DNA from: Methanocorpusculum sp.
GTDB taxonomy: Archaea; Halobacteriota; Methanomicrobia; Methanomicrobiales; Methanocorpusculaceae
Direction of reading: 5' to 3'
DNA length: 64,000 nucleotides
Assembly (NCBI GenBank): GCA_017408885.1
Contig: JAFQTT010000003.1
Coordinates: 1 to 64,000, forward strand
Below, piece by piece: positions 35,260-44,337 of the stretch (position 1 is its first letter; each line of letters opens with the position of its first letter). Below the pieces are notes generated by a model. The model saw nothing but the letters and a program-made list of their open reading frames with translations, was not told where the DNA came from and ran no database searches. The position numbers and the translations under genes were made by a program.

Positions 35260-36092
35260 CTGACAAACGGGTTCTTACCATTCAGGACATCTCCTGTTTC
35301 GGACAGTGTTCACTAACCGTGGCACTCCCGATTATCTCGGCCTGCGGAATTGAAACAGCAGTTATCCCATCAGCAGTTCTATCAACTCATACGAGCGGCT
35401 TTACCGGATTTACCTGCCGTGACTTAGCAGAAGACATCCCGAAAATCCGCGACCACTGGAAAGAGGTCGGCATAAAGTTTGATGCAGTCTATACCGGGTA
35501 TCTTGGAACTTCCGAGATGATTTCTGATGTCATCTCGATTATGGATGAACTCGGAGCCGAAGGCAGCAAAAATATTGTAGACCCGGCAATGGCTGACGAA
35601 GGAGTTCTCTATCCTGCATTCGATATGGCATATGTTGAGGAGATGAAAAAACTCTGCGCAAAAGCAGATATCATCCTTCCAAACATCACAGAAGCCTGTA
35701 TGCTGACAGGTATGGAGTACAGAACCGAGTATGACGAGGCATATATTGATGAGCTTCTTGCAAAGCTCAGTGCTCTTGGCGCATATACGGTTATCTTAAC
35801 CGGTGTCGGATACAAGCCCGGAAGAACAGGTGTTGTTGTGTTCGAGAATGGAGAGAAGTCCTACTACGAGCACCACAGAATCGATAAGGGCTGTCACGGT
35901 ACAGGAGATGTTTATGCATCAACATTCGTTGGAGCACTCATCAACGGAAAAGATGCCTTCACCTCTGCAAAAATCGCGGCAGACTATACCGTCCGCTGTA
36001 TCGAGCTTACCAAAGGAGATACTGAGCACTGGTACGGTGTAAAGTTCGAGAAGGCAATGCCGGAATTAATCTCTGCAATCCATGCAGAGTAA
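35256..36092 (+). CDS. pdxK: Pyridoxal/pyridoxamine kinase
   Basis: A 278-residue ribokinase-fold kinase of the PdxY/PdxK type. Visible are VLTIQDISCFGQCSLTVALP at the N-terminus, YTGYLGTSE, the PNITEACMLTGM region, and the C-terminal anion hole and catalytic Asp in GCHGTGDVYAS. It phosphorylates pyridoxal or related vitamers with ATP to give PLP. It starts 37 nt after the dehydrogenase stop with a possible 10-codon leader ORF between. Confidence 0.92.
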   Translation: MTDKRVLTIQDISCFGQCSLTVALPIISACGIETAVIPSAVLSTHTSGFTGFTCRDLAEDIPKIRDHWKEVGIKFDAVYTGYLGTSEMISDVISIMDELGAEGSKNIVDPAMADEGVLYPAFDMAYVEEMKKLCAKADIILPNITEACMLTGMEYRTEYDEAYIDELLAKLSALGAYTVILTGVGYKPGRTGVVVFENGEKSYYEHHRIDKGCHGTGDVYASTFVGALINGKDAFTSAKIAADYTVRCIELTKGDTEHWYGVKFEKAMPELISAIHAE

Positions 36093-36093
36093 C

Positions 36094-36110
36094 TTTTTTT
36101 TTAATTTTTC
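36094..36110 (+). terminator. T-rich terminator after pdxK
   Basis: A run of nine T, then AA, then five T follows the pdxK stop by 1 nt, as for other archaeal terminators in this window. Confidence 0.65.
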
Positions 36111-36190
36111 TGAACCGCATCTCAATATTTCTGAAGTTTGAATTGATATAATCCAAAAATAGATATACCAACTCTCAAAGACTATGAAAT

Positions 36191-36559
36191 ATGTCAGCAG
36201 GAGATTACTGTGTAAAGTTTTTATCGACTGAGAAATCGGTTAGAAGCGAAGCTGCAAAGAGTCTTGGGAAGCTTGGAAAAGCCGGAGCAGAAGCAGTAAT
36301 CCCTTTGCTCTCAGCAGATGACTGGGTGTTTCGTTATCGGGCATGCGAGGTTCTTGGGCTTTGCGGATGCAGGGAATTTGCAGATCGTCTCATTCCAATG
36401 CTGTCAGACGAAAATGACATGGTTCGATGCTGTGCAGCAAAGAGTCTTGGAATTATTGGAAATCCATCTCACGTACAGTACATAAAACCATTAATGGGAG
36501 ATAAAAATCCATACGTTGTCCGCGAAGCACACAGGACACTTCAAAAGTGGAAGCGGTAA
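36191..36559 (+). CDS. Small HEAT-repeat protein
   Basis: A 122-residue protein with three or four HEAT (PBS lyase-like) repeats of about 30 residues, each with a V-R-x-x-A-A/C-x-x-L-G pattern: VRSEAAKSLGKLG, FRYRACEVLGLCG, VRCCAAKSLGIIG, VREAHRTLQKWKR. Such proteins act as scaffolds; the partner is unknown. A TATA-like TTGATATAATCC (about 36141-36152) lies upstream. The ATG at 36191 is chosen by the repeat frame. Confidence 0.85.
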   Translation: MSAGDYCVKFLSTEKSVRSEAAKSLGKLGKAGAEAVIPLLSADDWVFRYRACEVLGLCGCREFADRLIPMLSDENDMVRCCAAKSLGIIGNPSHVQYIKPLMGDKNPYVVREAHRTLQKWKR

Positions 36560-36638
36560 AAGAGGAGTTCCAGAAGAAAAATAAGAAAAGGGTGTTTCTA
36601 AGATATATCAGATAACTCTAATACACGGGTTGTCATAC

Positions 36639-37904
36639 TTATATTTTCTTTTCCAAAGCCTGCTCGACGATTTTTATCGCACATAAATCCCCGCACATCG
36701 AACAGGTTTCGCATTCTCCGTCTCTTTCATGGATTGCTTTTGCATGCTCGCCAAACATCGCTGCGGCATACTGTCTTTCCCAGTCAAGAGCATGACGGGC
36801 TTCTCCCATCTCGATTTCGCAGTCGAGTGCTGATTCACGTTTTCTTGCAAGGTCTCCGACGTGAGCTGCAATTTTTGCGGTTCTTGTTCCCTCTATGATA
36901 TCGTTTTTATTCGGGAGGGCTAAGTGTTCAGAGGGAGACACCATGCAGATGAAGTCAGCTCCGGCAGAGGCGGCAGCAGCCCCGCCTATGGCTCCTGTTA
37001 TGTGGTCATAACCTGGGGCTATATCTGTTACAAGCGGACCTAACAGATAGAGCGGAGCAAAACCTGTTATCTCTTTTATCATCTTCACGTTGTAGGAAAT
37101 CTCTGAATAGTCCATATGCCCGGGGCCTTCAATCATTCGGAAAACACCTTTATTAAAAGCCCTTCTGGCAAGTTTTCCCAAGGTCACGTACTCCTGGGAT
37201 TTGGCAAGTTTTACTGAATCCACATATGCTCCAGGACGCATGCCGTCACCTAAAGAGATTGGGATGTCATACTCGTCTAAAATTTCTAAGAGGTAGTCAT
37301 ATTCTTTGTAGAGAGGATTCTCTTCGCCTGTTGCAAGCATCATCGCTGTGTGGAATGAACCGCCGCGTGAAACAACTCCCATAGTCCGCGGATCAAGCTT
37401 TAGGGCATCAAGTACCTCGAGATTTACTCCGCAGTGAAGCGTCATGAAGTCAACGCCTTCCTTTGCCTGGTCGCGAATAGTGTTGAAGAGTGTGTCAGCA
37501 TCTAAATCGACTACATTGCCGGCACGGCGCACAGCTTCATAAATCGGAACAGTTCCAACCGGAATGTCAAGCTTTAGAATCTCGCGGCGCATGGATACAA
37601 TATCCCCTCCGGTCGATAAATCCATTATCGCGTCCGCTCCGTTTTCGATTGCAGCTTTTGCCTTCTCAATCTCCATTTCAGGAGAACATGTAATGCCGGA
37701 TGTTCCGACATTCACATTTACCTTTACACTGACATCCTCGCCAATCGCGCACGGAGTGTAAGGTCTTTTGTCATTTCTCAAAACAATGCATCGGCCGGAT
37801 AGAATATTTCGAGCAAGTTTTTCTGTTGAGACATTCTCATTTTTCGAAACAACATCGAGAGAGGAGTAATCCCCGCTCATACATTCTCTAAGTATCGAAT
37901 GCAT
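36639..37904 (-). CDS. thiC: Phosphomethylpyrimidine synthase ThiC
   Basis: A 421-residue ThiC. Family motifs are VNVNVGTSGITCSPEMEIEK, DAIMDLSTGGD, VDFMTLHCGV, and the C-terminal Fe-S motif CETCSMCGDLC (CX2CX4C) that binds SAM. It converts aminoimidazole ribotide into HMP phosphate for thiamine. I choose the ATG at 37904; ATG at 37880 is also possible, and a longer reading to 37982 would overlap the permease gene. It lies 56 nt after that gene with a T-run between, so it is probably transcribed alone. Confidence 0.95.
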   Translation of the reverse strand: MHSILRECMSGDYSSLDVVSKNENVSTEKLARNILSGRCIVLRNDKRPYTPCAIGEDVSVKVNVNVGTSGITCSPEMEIEKAKAAIENGADAIMDLSTGGDIVSMRREILKLDIPVGTVPIYEAVRRAGNVVDLDADTLFNTIRDQAKEGVDFMTLHCGVNLEVLDALKLDPRTMGVVSRGGSFHTAMMLATGEENPLYKEYDYLLEILDEYDIPISLGDGMRPGAYVDSVKLAKSQEYVTLGKLARRAFNKGVFRMIEGPGHMDYSEISYNVKMIKEITGFAPLYLLGPLVTDIAPGYDHITGAIGGAAAASAGADFICMVSPSEHLALPNKNDIIEGTRTAKIAAHVGDLARKRESALDCEIEMGEARHALDWERQYAAAMFGEHAKAIHERDGECETCSMCGDLCAIKIVEQALEKKI

Positions 37905-37959
37905 AACTGATGAGATTAATTGTATCTTTTCGATAAAATACTTGGCGGTAAAAAATAAT

Positions 37960-39216
37960 TTAGTCGGTTGACATAGCTTCAACCGGGTTTAAGTTTGCGG
38001 CCTTCCATGCAGGATAGAGACCGGATGCCAGACAGACTACAAGTCCTACGACAATTCCAAGCGGGATGTATGACAGAACCGAGACGGAGAACATCGCGGT
38101 AAATTCAAGTCCCATAATCATCATGAAGACTGGAGAGACAATCAATGACAGAGCAACTCCGAAGACAGAGCCGATAAGTCCGATTAATCCTGCTTCATAG
38201 AGGAACATCTGAAGAATCTGACTGCGGTATGTTCCAATACTTCTGAGAATTCCAACCTCACGGGTTCTTTCTTTGACGCTCATGAGCATCACATTTGTGA
38301 TTGCAACAGCGGCTACCAGAAGAGAGATTCCGGATATGACGGTGGTGAAGATAGAACTCATGTTCATAATCTCGTCAAAGATGTCCATCAGTTCATAGGA
38401 GTTTAAGATGGAGACGGTGTTGTCTGAATCTTTGTCCTCTTTTCCGTTCATCTTCTTGTCGACTGCTTCGTCAATTAAGGCGAGGTCTTCTGGATCGTAT
38501 GCTTTGATGATGATTTTGTCATAGAGACCATAGTTGTTTCCGACAACTGAGCTGTACCACTCGGTTGTTCCAAGAATTGAGCTGTCTGTTGCAATTCCAA
38601 AGGTCAGAAGGCCTGTATTCTCCATGATTCCGACAACACGGCAGGTAATTTCCTGACCGCTTACGCCGAGGAATGAGATGCGGCTTCCAAGACGCAGTTC
38701 GTTGTCTTCTGCGAACTGTTCTCCAACGATTACGTTGGTGCCTCCCTTAGGCCATGTGCCGGATACAAGAGTTACAAGACCTGACATGTCATTTGAGTCA
38801 AGGCCGTAAACCGATGCAGTCAGCAGGTCTTTGCCGACAGTAACCGGTTTGTATGTGTTGTAGTATGGAACCAGTTCATACTCTTTGGTAACGGATTTTG
38901 TCGCAGACTCAATATTTCGGACATCTTTTTCCGAGAAACCAACTGCTGTGTGTCCGCCGACGACCTTTTCGCCCAAGGGTGATAAGGTCAGTGTGTCTGC
39001 GGTGTCGGTAATCATGTTGTCCATTTCGTCTGTAAATCCGGCACTCACCATTCCCATAGCGCAGATAGCAAAGACACCAATTACGATGCCTATCATGGAG
39101 AGGATGGTTCTGAATTTATTCAGTTTGAGATTGCGCAGAGCTAGAGACACAATCATTGGCGAATAGATTTTCTGCCAAAGCGTTTTTTCGTCACTCTTCG
39201 CCAACAATCTCACCAT
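37960..39216 (-). CDS. MacB-type ABC transporter permease
   Basis: A 418-residue FtsX/MacB-family permease. One membrane helix near the N-terminus (TILSMIGIVIGVFAICAMG) is followed by a large extracytoplasmic domain of about 230 residues, then three C-terminal helices with the conserved SVKERTREVGILRSIGTYRS coupling loop. With the ATPase it forms an exporter or envelope-lipoprotein-type machine. The ATG at 39216 overlaps the ATPase stop by 26 nt; a shorter start at 39156 (MIVSLALRN) is possible. Confidence 0.9.
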   Translation of the reverse strand: MVRLLAKSDEKTLWQKIYSPMIVSLALRNLKLNKFRTILSMIGIVIGVFAICAMGMVSAGFTDEMDNMITDTADTLTLSPLGEKVVGGHTAVGFSEKDVRNIESATKSVTKEYELVPYYNTYKPVTVGKDLLTASVYGLDSNDMSGLVTLVSGTWPKGGTNVIVGEQFAEDNELRLGSRISFLGVSGQEITCRVVGIMENTGLLTFGIATDSSILGTTEWYSSVVGNNYGLYDKIIIKAYDPEDLALIDEAVDKKMNGKEDKDSDNTVSILNSYELMDIFDEIMNMSSIFTTVISGISLLVAAVAITNVMLMSVKERTREVGILRSIGTYRSQILQMFLYEAGLIGLIGSVFGVALSLIVSPVFMMIMGLEFTAMFSVSVLSYIPLGIVVGLVVCLASGLYPAWKAANLNPVEAMSTD

Positions 39217-39874
39217 CCCTGATAATGATTACGCGGTCTGCATACTCTGCGGTCTCCGGGTTGTGGGTAACCATGACAAGCGTTCTTCCCTGTTTGTGAA
39301 GGTCGCTTAAGATTTCCATAATCTGCGTGCTCATCTTTGAGTCAAGGTTTCCTGTCGGTTCGTCGCAGAGGAGAAAAGTCGGATCGTTTGCAAGGGCGCG
39401 GGCTATAGATACGCGCTGCTGCTGACCGCCTGAGAGCTCATACGGGGTGTGCTGCATGCGGTCTTCGGTAAAGCCAACCATTCTCAGGAGTTTTTTAACA
39501 CGCTCTGAGTGGTCACGCTGTCCGTACTTTAAAATCAGCGGGTATTCGACGTTTTCGTATGCTGTAAGCAGGCTGATTAAGTTGAACTTCTGGAAGATGA
39601 AGCCGATTGTATTTAAGCGGTGTTCGGTCAGTTCATCATCCGTCATGTCTGTTGTTGAGACACCATTTATCTTAATCGTGCCGGAGGTTGGAACATCGAG
39701 GCAGCCGATCATGTTCATGAGTGTGGATTTTCCTGAACCTGACGGTCCCATGATTGCGACAAACTCTCCGCGTCTGACCGAGAAGTTTACGTGGTTGAGG
39801 GCATAGACGTCTCCTGCCTTCATCTGATATACTTTGGAGACGTCGATTAACTCAACAACTGGGGCATCATCCAT
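39191..39874 (-). CDS. ABC transporter ATP-binding protein, LolD/MacB type
   Basis: A 227-residue ATPase: Walker A IMGPSGSGKSTLMN, Q-loop GFIFQKFNLIS, signature LSGGQQQRVSIARAL, Walker B FLLCDEPTGNLDS and the H-loop VMVTHNPE. This is the MacB/LolD subfamily. The ATG at 39874 (MDDAPVVELIDVSK) is preceded by CGGAG; a longer start at 39928 would run into the upstream gene. It lies 11 nt after that gene's stop, within a three-gene operon. Confidence 0.95.
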   Translation of the reverse strand: MDDAPVVELIDVSKVYQMKAGDVYALNHVNFSVRRGEFVAIMGPSGSGKSTLMNMIGCLDVPTSGTIKINGVSTTDMTDDELTEHRLNTIGFIFQKFNLISLLTAYENVEYPLILKYGQRDHSERVKKLLRMVGFTEDRMQHTPYELSGGQQQRVSIARALANDPTFLLCDEPTGNLDSKMSTQIMEILSDLHKQGRTLVMVTHNPETAEYADRVIIIRDGEIVGEE

Positions 39875-39885
39875 GTGATTCTCCG

Positions 39886-41085
39886 TTACTTCTGCTCTTT
39901 CTTCGGAATCAGGTTTCCTTTCTTCCATACAAGGAATACTGCGCCTCCAACGATAAGAATCAGGAGAACAACAACGATTCCGGCAAGAATCGGGTTTCCA
40001 CCGGATGGGGAGTTTCCGGCACTATTTGCTGCGGAAATGGATGCGGATTCCTTTTGTACGTAGGTGTTTCCGTTCTCATCTTTGTAGGTGAAGACAAGGT
40101 CAATCTCATCCGATTCAGGGCTGGTGAAGGTTAATTCGAATTCAGACAGTCCATCAGAGTCAAGAGAGCCGATTACAAAGACCGGATACGGCTGGACTGC
40201 TTCAGCTCCGTCAAGGGTTACAACAAGTCCTTTTGCTGTTGCAAGACCTGCGTTGTTTACATCACCGGTGATTGTTGTGTATCCTGAGCCGGATGTTACT
40301 TCAACGTTGTTGATGAAGAGTTCTGCTCCGGTTTTCAGTTCTCCGCCTTCGACCGGGATGACAAGTGTTTCGGTGTGCCAGTTTGCTCCGTTTTTGTAGC
40401 TGACATCAAGGTTTATTTCTTCGGTTTTGTCGGTGGTGATTACAGTGAGGAAGACATCTTTAGAGCTTCCAGGGGTAAGGGAGCCTGCAAAGACCATGCC
40501 TTCTTCACAGGAGACGCCTTCTCCGGATGCAGTGACGGTGATTGAGTCAATCTGGTTGGAGCGGAGGTTTCCAATGGAGAGGCCGACAACCTGAGTGGTG
40601 TCAGGTTCGAAGTATTCAGGACGCTCGACTACAGAAAGCGAGACGGATTTGCTGTCAACGGTTACTGCGAACGGGTATTTCAGATAAGTATACTGTAGAT
40701 TTGTTGCAGAGTCATATTTGAAGTCAACATAGAGGGTTGGATAAAATGTTCCTTCAACAGATTTTGCTGAAATTGGAAGAGTAATGGTTAATGATTTACC
40801 TGCACCAATCGCGCCAAGAGCAGTAATTGCAGGATGTTTTACTGAAATAACACCATCTGAATCAGTTACAGAAACTTTGTCTATGACAAGAGGAGACAAA
40901 CCGGTATTCAGAATTGTTACATCAAGCTGTCCTGTTTCTCCAGGTAAAAGGGTGCTTGGTGTGATGGTCAAACTTTGAACAGAGTAAGACGGTTCAGTAA
41001 TGGTAGCCGCATTTCCTGCGCCTGCAAAAACCAGGGCGAAGACGGCTGTCACTAACAGGAATTTAAGACAGGATGATGATTTCAT
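39886..41085 (-). CDS. Secreted, C-terminally anchored CARDB-like protein, ABC partner
   Basis: A 399-residue protein with a signal peptide (KFLLVTAVFALVFAGAGNA), about three beta-sandwich repeats of the CARDB/NEW3 kind (PGETGQLDVTILNTG; SGYTTITGDVNNAG), a Gly/Ser/Pro linker, and a C-terminal membrane helix (GIVVVLLILIVGGAVFLVW) followed by lysines. It should sit outside the cell, anchored in the membrane. It heads the operon with the MacB-like ATPase and permease, an arrangement seen often in methanogens, and probably works with that exporter. Confidence 0.82.
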   Translation of the reverse strand: MKSSSCLKFLLVTAVFALVFAGAGNAATITEPSYSVQSLTITPSTLLPGETGQLDVTILNTGLSPLVIDKVSVTDSDGVISVKHPAITALGAIGAGKSLTITLPISAKSVEGTFYPTLYVDFKYDSATNLQYTYLKYPFAVTVDSKSVSLSVVERPEYFEPDTTQVVGLSIGNLRSNQIDSITVTASGEGVSCEEGMVFAGSLTPGSSKDVFLTVITTDKTEEINLDVSYKNGANWHTETLVIPVEGGELKTGAELFINNVEVTSGSGYTTITGDVNNAGLATAKGLVVTLDGAEAVQPYPVFVIGSLDSDGLSEFELTFTSPESDEIDLVFTYKDENGNTYVQKESASISAANSAGNSPSGGNPILAGIVVVLLILIVGGAVFLVWKKGNLIPKKEQK

Positions 41086-41113
41086 ATCTGATTTATTATG
41101 ATGTCCCGTGAGG

Positions 41114-41121
41114 TTATATAC
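41114..41121 (-). promoter_or_regulatory. TATA box of the ABC operon
   Basis: On the minus strand, AAAGTATATAACC lies about 30-40 nt before the ATG at 41085. The A-rich triplet before TATATA could act as the BRE. The predicted start site is a few nt before the coding region. Confidence 0.55.
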
Positions 41122-41162
41122 TTTCTATGATTGGCAAAAATGGAGGGGGGTGTCTTTGGTAT

Positions 41163-42152
41163 TTATGCCTCTTTGAGACCTTCCATCTCGACAGAGAATG
41201 CGGCCTCTCCTTCCGGCAGGTTCGGGCTGTCTACAAGGCGCGCGATACGCTTTCCGCCCTTGCTCTTTCTTAAGTAAATACGGAACGTTGCTGTGTGTCC
41301 GACAATGTTTCCTCCAATCGGTCTGGTCGGATCTCCGAAAAGGACACCCGGACTTGCCATGACCTGATTTGTGACTATACCTACAGCATTTAAGCTGTCG
41401 ATGAGTTTGAAGAGGTCGTGCATGTGGCGGTTGAGCTTCTGCTGGCGGCCAGCAAGAGTTCCGCGTCCTGCATACTCAGCACGGAAAAGACCAGTTAATG
41501 AATCGATGATGACAAGTTTTACAGGTCTTCCTTCTGCACCCATCTGATTTGCGAGCTCGCGGGCTGCGTCGATTAAGAGCATCTGGTGATCAGACGAGTG
41601 GGCGCGTGCCACGTGGATGTTTGCGAGGAAGGTTTCAACCGGCGGAATCTCATAACCTTCCGGAAGCTTTTCGAACTCAAGTCCGTTTACCATCTGCTCG
41701 ATACGCTCCGGGCGGAAGGTGTTTTCTGTGTCAATGTAAAGACACGATCCGCCAAGACCTCCAAGTTCCGGCGGGAGCTGACAGTTTACTGCCATCTGAT
41801 GAACAATCTGGGATTTACCGGAACCAAATTCACCATATACTTCAGTGATTGCCTGTGTTTCGAAACCTCCTTCGAGCATTTCGTCGAACTCCGGCACAAG
41901 GGTTTTGAGTTTTAAGACATCCTTTCTGCGAAGGAGGATATCGGTTCCTGTCTTGAAACCTCCAATGTCTGCGAGTTCGCCTGCTGCACGGATGATTTTC
42001 TTTGCGGTGGTTTCTCCAATCTCGGTCGCTTCGGATAAATCAGCCGGAGAAGCCGTCGCAATGGATTCAACGGTTAAGTATCCTGCTTCGCGAAGGCGGT
42101 CTGCTGTTGCCGGCCCAACTCCTGGTAAATCTTCAATTTCAACTGATGACAT
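41163..42152 (-). CDS. radA: DNA repair and recombination protein RadA
   Basis: A 329-residue archaeal recombinase. The N-terminal helix-hairpin-helix is [20 protein letters not shown], Walker A is [13 protein letters not shown], Walker B is [15 protein letters not shown], and the L2 region is [20 protein letters not shown]. It forms filaments on ssDNA for homologous recombination. AAAGGAG precedes the ATG. A strong TATA box and an upstream inverted-repeat arm mark its promoter. Confidence 0.97.
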   Translation of the reverse strand: MSSVEIEDLPGVGPATADRLREAGYLTVESIATASPADLSEATEIGETTAKKIIRAAGELADIGGFKTGTDILLRRKDVLKLKTLVPEFDEMLEGGFETQAITEVYGEFGSGKSQIVHQMAVNCQLPPELGGLGGSCLYIDTENTFRPERIEQMVNGLEFEKLPEGYEIPPVETFLANIHVARAHSSDHQMLLIDAARELANQMGAEGRPVKLVIIDSLTGLFRAEYAGRGTLAGRQQKLNRHMHDLFKLIDSLNAVGIVTNQVMASPGVLFGDPTRPIGGNIVGHTATFRIYLRKSKGGKRIARLVDSPNLPEGEAAFSVEMEGLKEA

Positions 42153-42213
42153 ATCTTCTTTTCTCCTTTATTGTATGAGATATACTAATACATCAACCTC
42201 CGAGTATATAAAC

Positions 42214-42222
42214 CCCCAACCG
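42214..42222 (-). promoter_or_regulatory. TATA box of radA
   Basis: On the minus strand, GGTTTATATACTC (about 42211-42223) is a strong TATA box. Its distance to the radA ATG implies a leader of about 35 nt that carries the AAAGGAG Shine-Dalgarno. The box GCGAAAGTGC lies just upstream of it. Confidence 0.65.
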
Positions 42223-42228
42223 CGCGGT

Positions 42229-42328
42229 GCGAAAGTGCCCTCCATTTCAAAATTTTCAAAAAATCAGAACCCAATAAACTGTTAAATTTAGAATCAAATC
42301 CCTAAATGAACTCAAAACGCACTTTCGC
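42229..42328. repeat. Pair of 10-nt inverted repeats between radA and the phosphatase gene
   Basis: GCGAAAGTGC (42229-42238) and GCACTTTCGC (42319-42328) are exact reverse complements 80 nt apart. The first lies just upstream of the radA TATA box, the second about 45 nt upstream of a TATA-like GTTATATC (about 42373-42380) for the divergent phosphatase. Mirrored placement suggests a protein-binding site for both promoters. The rest of the gap shows no gene I can support. Confidence 0.5.
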
Positions 42329-42403
42329 GAAGGTCAGAAAAAACGGCAGATTTGAAGCCGGAATCAGAGAATTGTTATATCATCCGGACACAAAAATAAG
42401 AGT

Positions 42404-43084
42404 ATGTACAAGGCATTTATCACCGATATTGACGGCACGCTGACAGACAACCGACGCCGTCTTTCAACAAAGGCGGTAGAGGAGATTCGCCGCCTGATAG
42501 ATGCCGACATTCCAGTCGTTCTCGCATCCGGAAACACTCTCTGTTTCTTAGACTGCCTCTCGCATATGATAGGTACAGACGGAAATGTGATTGCCGAAAA
42601 CGGAGGAGTGTATAGGAAAGGATTCCTTGGGACACGGACTGTTGCCGGAAACAAGGAGCTTTGTATGAGAGCATACGAAAAAATCCGCGAAACAGTCTGC
42701 CCGAAGGAAGGAGAACTTAGGCTTTTCAGTGCGGAGCTTCGCCACTCTGATGTGGCGTTCTCACGTGATGTCTCAATTGAGAAAGTGGATGAGATAATTG
42801 CCGGAATGGGGGTTATTGCTGTAGATACAGGATTTGCGATTCACCTGCATACCCCGGGACTTTCCAAGGGCGCAGCGTTTGAAAAGCTTGCCGCTGAAAT
42901 GGGAATTTCCCCGTCTGACTTCCTTGCAGCAGGAGATTCCGTCAATGATGTTTCGATGTTAAAACTTGCCGGATTTTCAGTTGTTCCGTCAAACGGAACA
43001 TCAGATGCGAAGGCCTCGGCATCTGCAGTTCTTGATGAACCCTACGGGGATGCTGTGGCAAAAGCTCTAAGAGAATTTTTCTAA
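42404..43084 (+). CDS. pgp: Phosphoglycolate phosphatase-type HAD hydrolase
   Basis: A 226-residue HAD phosphatase with a C2 cap. Motif I is ITDIDGTLTDNRRR, motif II is PVVLASGNT, and motif IV is DFLAAGDSVNDVSML. Archaeal members of this length and N-terminus are 2-phosphoglycolate phosphatases or sugar phosphatases. It is single, divergent from radA and convergent with pyrC, with stops 6 nt apart. A TATA-like GTTATATC about 25-30 nt upstream suggests a near-leaderless mRNA. Confidence 0.88.
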   Translation: MYKAFITDIDGTLTDNRRRLSTKAVEEIRRLIDADIPVVLASGNTLCFLDCLSHMIGTDGNVIAENGGVYRKGFLGTRTVAGNKELCMRAYEKIRETVCPKEGELRLFSAELRHSDVAFSRDVSIEKVDEIIAGMGVIAVDTGFAIHLHTPGLSKGAAFEKLAAEMGISPSDFLAAGDSVNDVSMLKLAGFSVVPSNGTSDAKASASAVLDEPYGDAVAKALREFF

Positions 43085-43090
43085 AAAAAG

Positions 43091-44335
43091 TTATCCGCGA
43101 AGGAAGCAGGCTCCTTCACGGGAGAACTCACCTTCCTTCCAGGCACAGACACCGGATACCACAGTAATATCCGGGAACAGTCCATACATTCCCTCATACG
43201 GAGACCATCTGCATTTACTGTGGAGGTTTTCGGCATCGATTTTTACAGGAGACTCTGCATATAAGGCAAAGTCTGCGCGTGCACCTGGTACAAATGCCGG
43301 AGATTCGATTCCTAAAATCCTATTCGGATTCGTTACAGTTTTTTCGATAACCGCGTTGAGATTCAGGCGGCCTGCATACACCTCATTCATCAAAAGAGGA
43401 AGCATCGTCTCAACACCCGGGATTCCAGACGGAGCAGATGCAAACTCAGCAGATTTTTCTGCTATGGTGTGCGGAGCATGGTCTGAGGCTATCACATCAA
43501 TTTTATCGAATGCAGCAAGAAGACTCTTTCTCTCTGATTCCTCACGAAGCGGAGGATTCATTCTCATATGCGTATCTGCAGGGTTTTCTGCTCTTTCATA
43601 CGAGAGGAATAAATGGTGCGGGGCTACTTCGAATGTTGAACCTGCCTTCATTGCAGAGAAAGAATCAGTGCTGCTTATGTGACAGTAGTGAAGCTTCGCG
43701 TTCCTGGGAGATAGAGAATTGACGAGGGAGATGGTCTTTGTTTCACCTGATGCAGGGCGGGATGCTGCATGTTCTGCAAGCGAGTGAACCATGCCCGGTG
43801 CTACCTCTTCTGCGTGCACAGTGATGAGCTTTCCAAGAGCCGCAGCCTCTTTTGTCACGCGGGCGATTACTTCCGGAGTAAGTGCTGAACCGTAGCTCGA
43901 GGGTGCTGCAAACATCTCGCCGAATGCAAGAACCCCGGCTTCTGCAAGCCCTTTGATGTCTGCCGTATCATTTAACGAACCGTTTACAGCAAAGCGGCAG
44001 TAAGCCTGGGATTTTGCAAGCTCAACGCGTTTTGAAAATATTTCGGCATTATCTATGGCTGGAACAGAGTTTGGCTGGTCAACAACCGTTGCCACGCCGC
44101 CTGCGACAGCAGACTGAGTTCCGGTCTTCCAGTCCTCTTTTGCCTTCTGTGTCCCATCACGCATGTGCACGTGCATATCCGTTGCCGCCGGAACACAAAG
44201 GCGGTTTTTGCAGAAGATTACTTCTGCACCGTTCTTATCAGACGAGCCGATGTGCGAGACTCGTCCGTCTTTGATACTGATGTCTGTAATTCTTCCATCA
44301 GGAAGACGAACATCTGCTAAGATGAGGTCTGCCAT
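43091..44335 (-). CDS. pyrC: Dihydroorotase
   Basis: A 414-residue amidohydrolase. The first metal motif is DMHVHMRDG; further metal histidines appear in TVHAEE and YCHISS, and the catalytic Asp in IASDHAPH. It closes carbamoyl aspartate to dihydroorotate. At the position where many dihydroorotases have a carboxylated lysine the sequence reads FGEMF, so a Glu may replace Lys; related methanogen enzymes seem similar, from memory. It lies 2 nt after hypE, an unusual pairing with hydrogenase genes. Confidence 0.9.
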   Translation of the reverse strand: MADLILADVRLPDGRITDISIKDGRVSHIGSSDKNGAEVIFCKNRLCVPAATDMHVHMRDGTQKAKEDWKTGTQSAVAGGVATVVDQPNSVPAIDNAEIFSKRVELAKSQAYCRFAVNGSLNDTADIKGLAEAGVLAFGEMFAAPSSYGSALTPEVIARVTKEAAALGKLITVHAEEVAPGMVHSLAEHAASRPASGETKTISLVNSLSPRNAKLHYCHISSTDSFSAMKAGSTFEVAPHHLFLSYERAENPADTHMRMNPPLREESERKSLLAAFDKIDVIASDHAPHTIAEKSAEFASAPSGIPGVETMLPLLMNEVYAGRLNLNAVIEKTVTNPNRILGIESPAFVPGARADFALYAESPVKIDAENLHSKCRWSPYEGMYGLFPDITVVSGVCAWKEGEFSREGACFLRG

Positions 44336-44337
44336 TT

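Noticed and set aside
42306-42443. A 45-codon basic ORF (MNSKRTFAKVRKNGRFEAGI...) on the plus strand before pgp
   Set aside because: It runs into pgp in another frame, has no ribosome-binding site and no family likeness, and the region is better explained as divergent promoter sequence.
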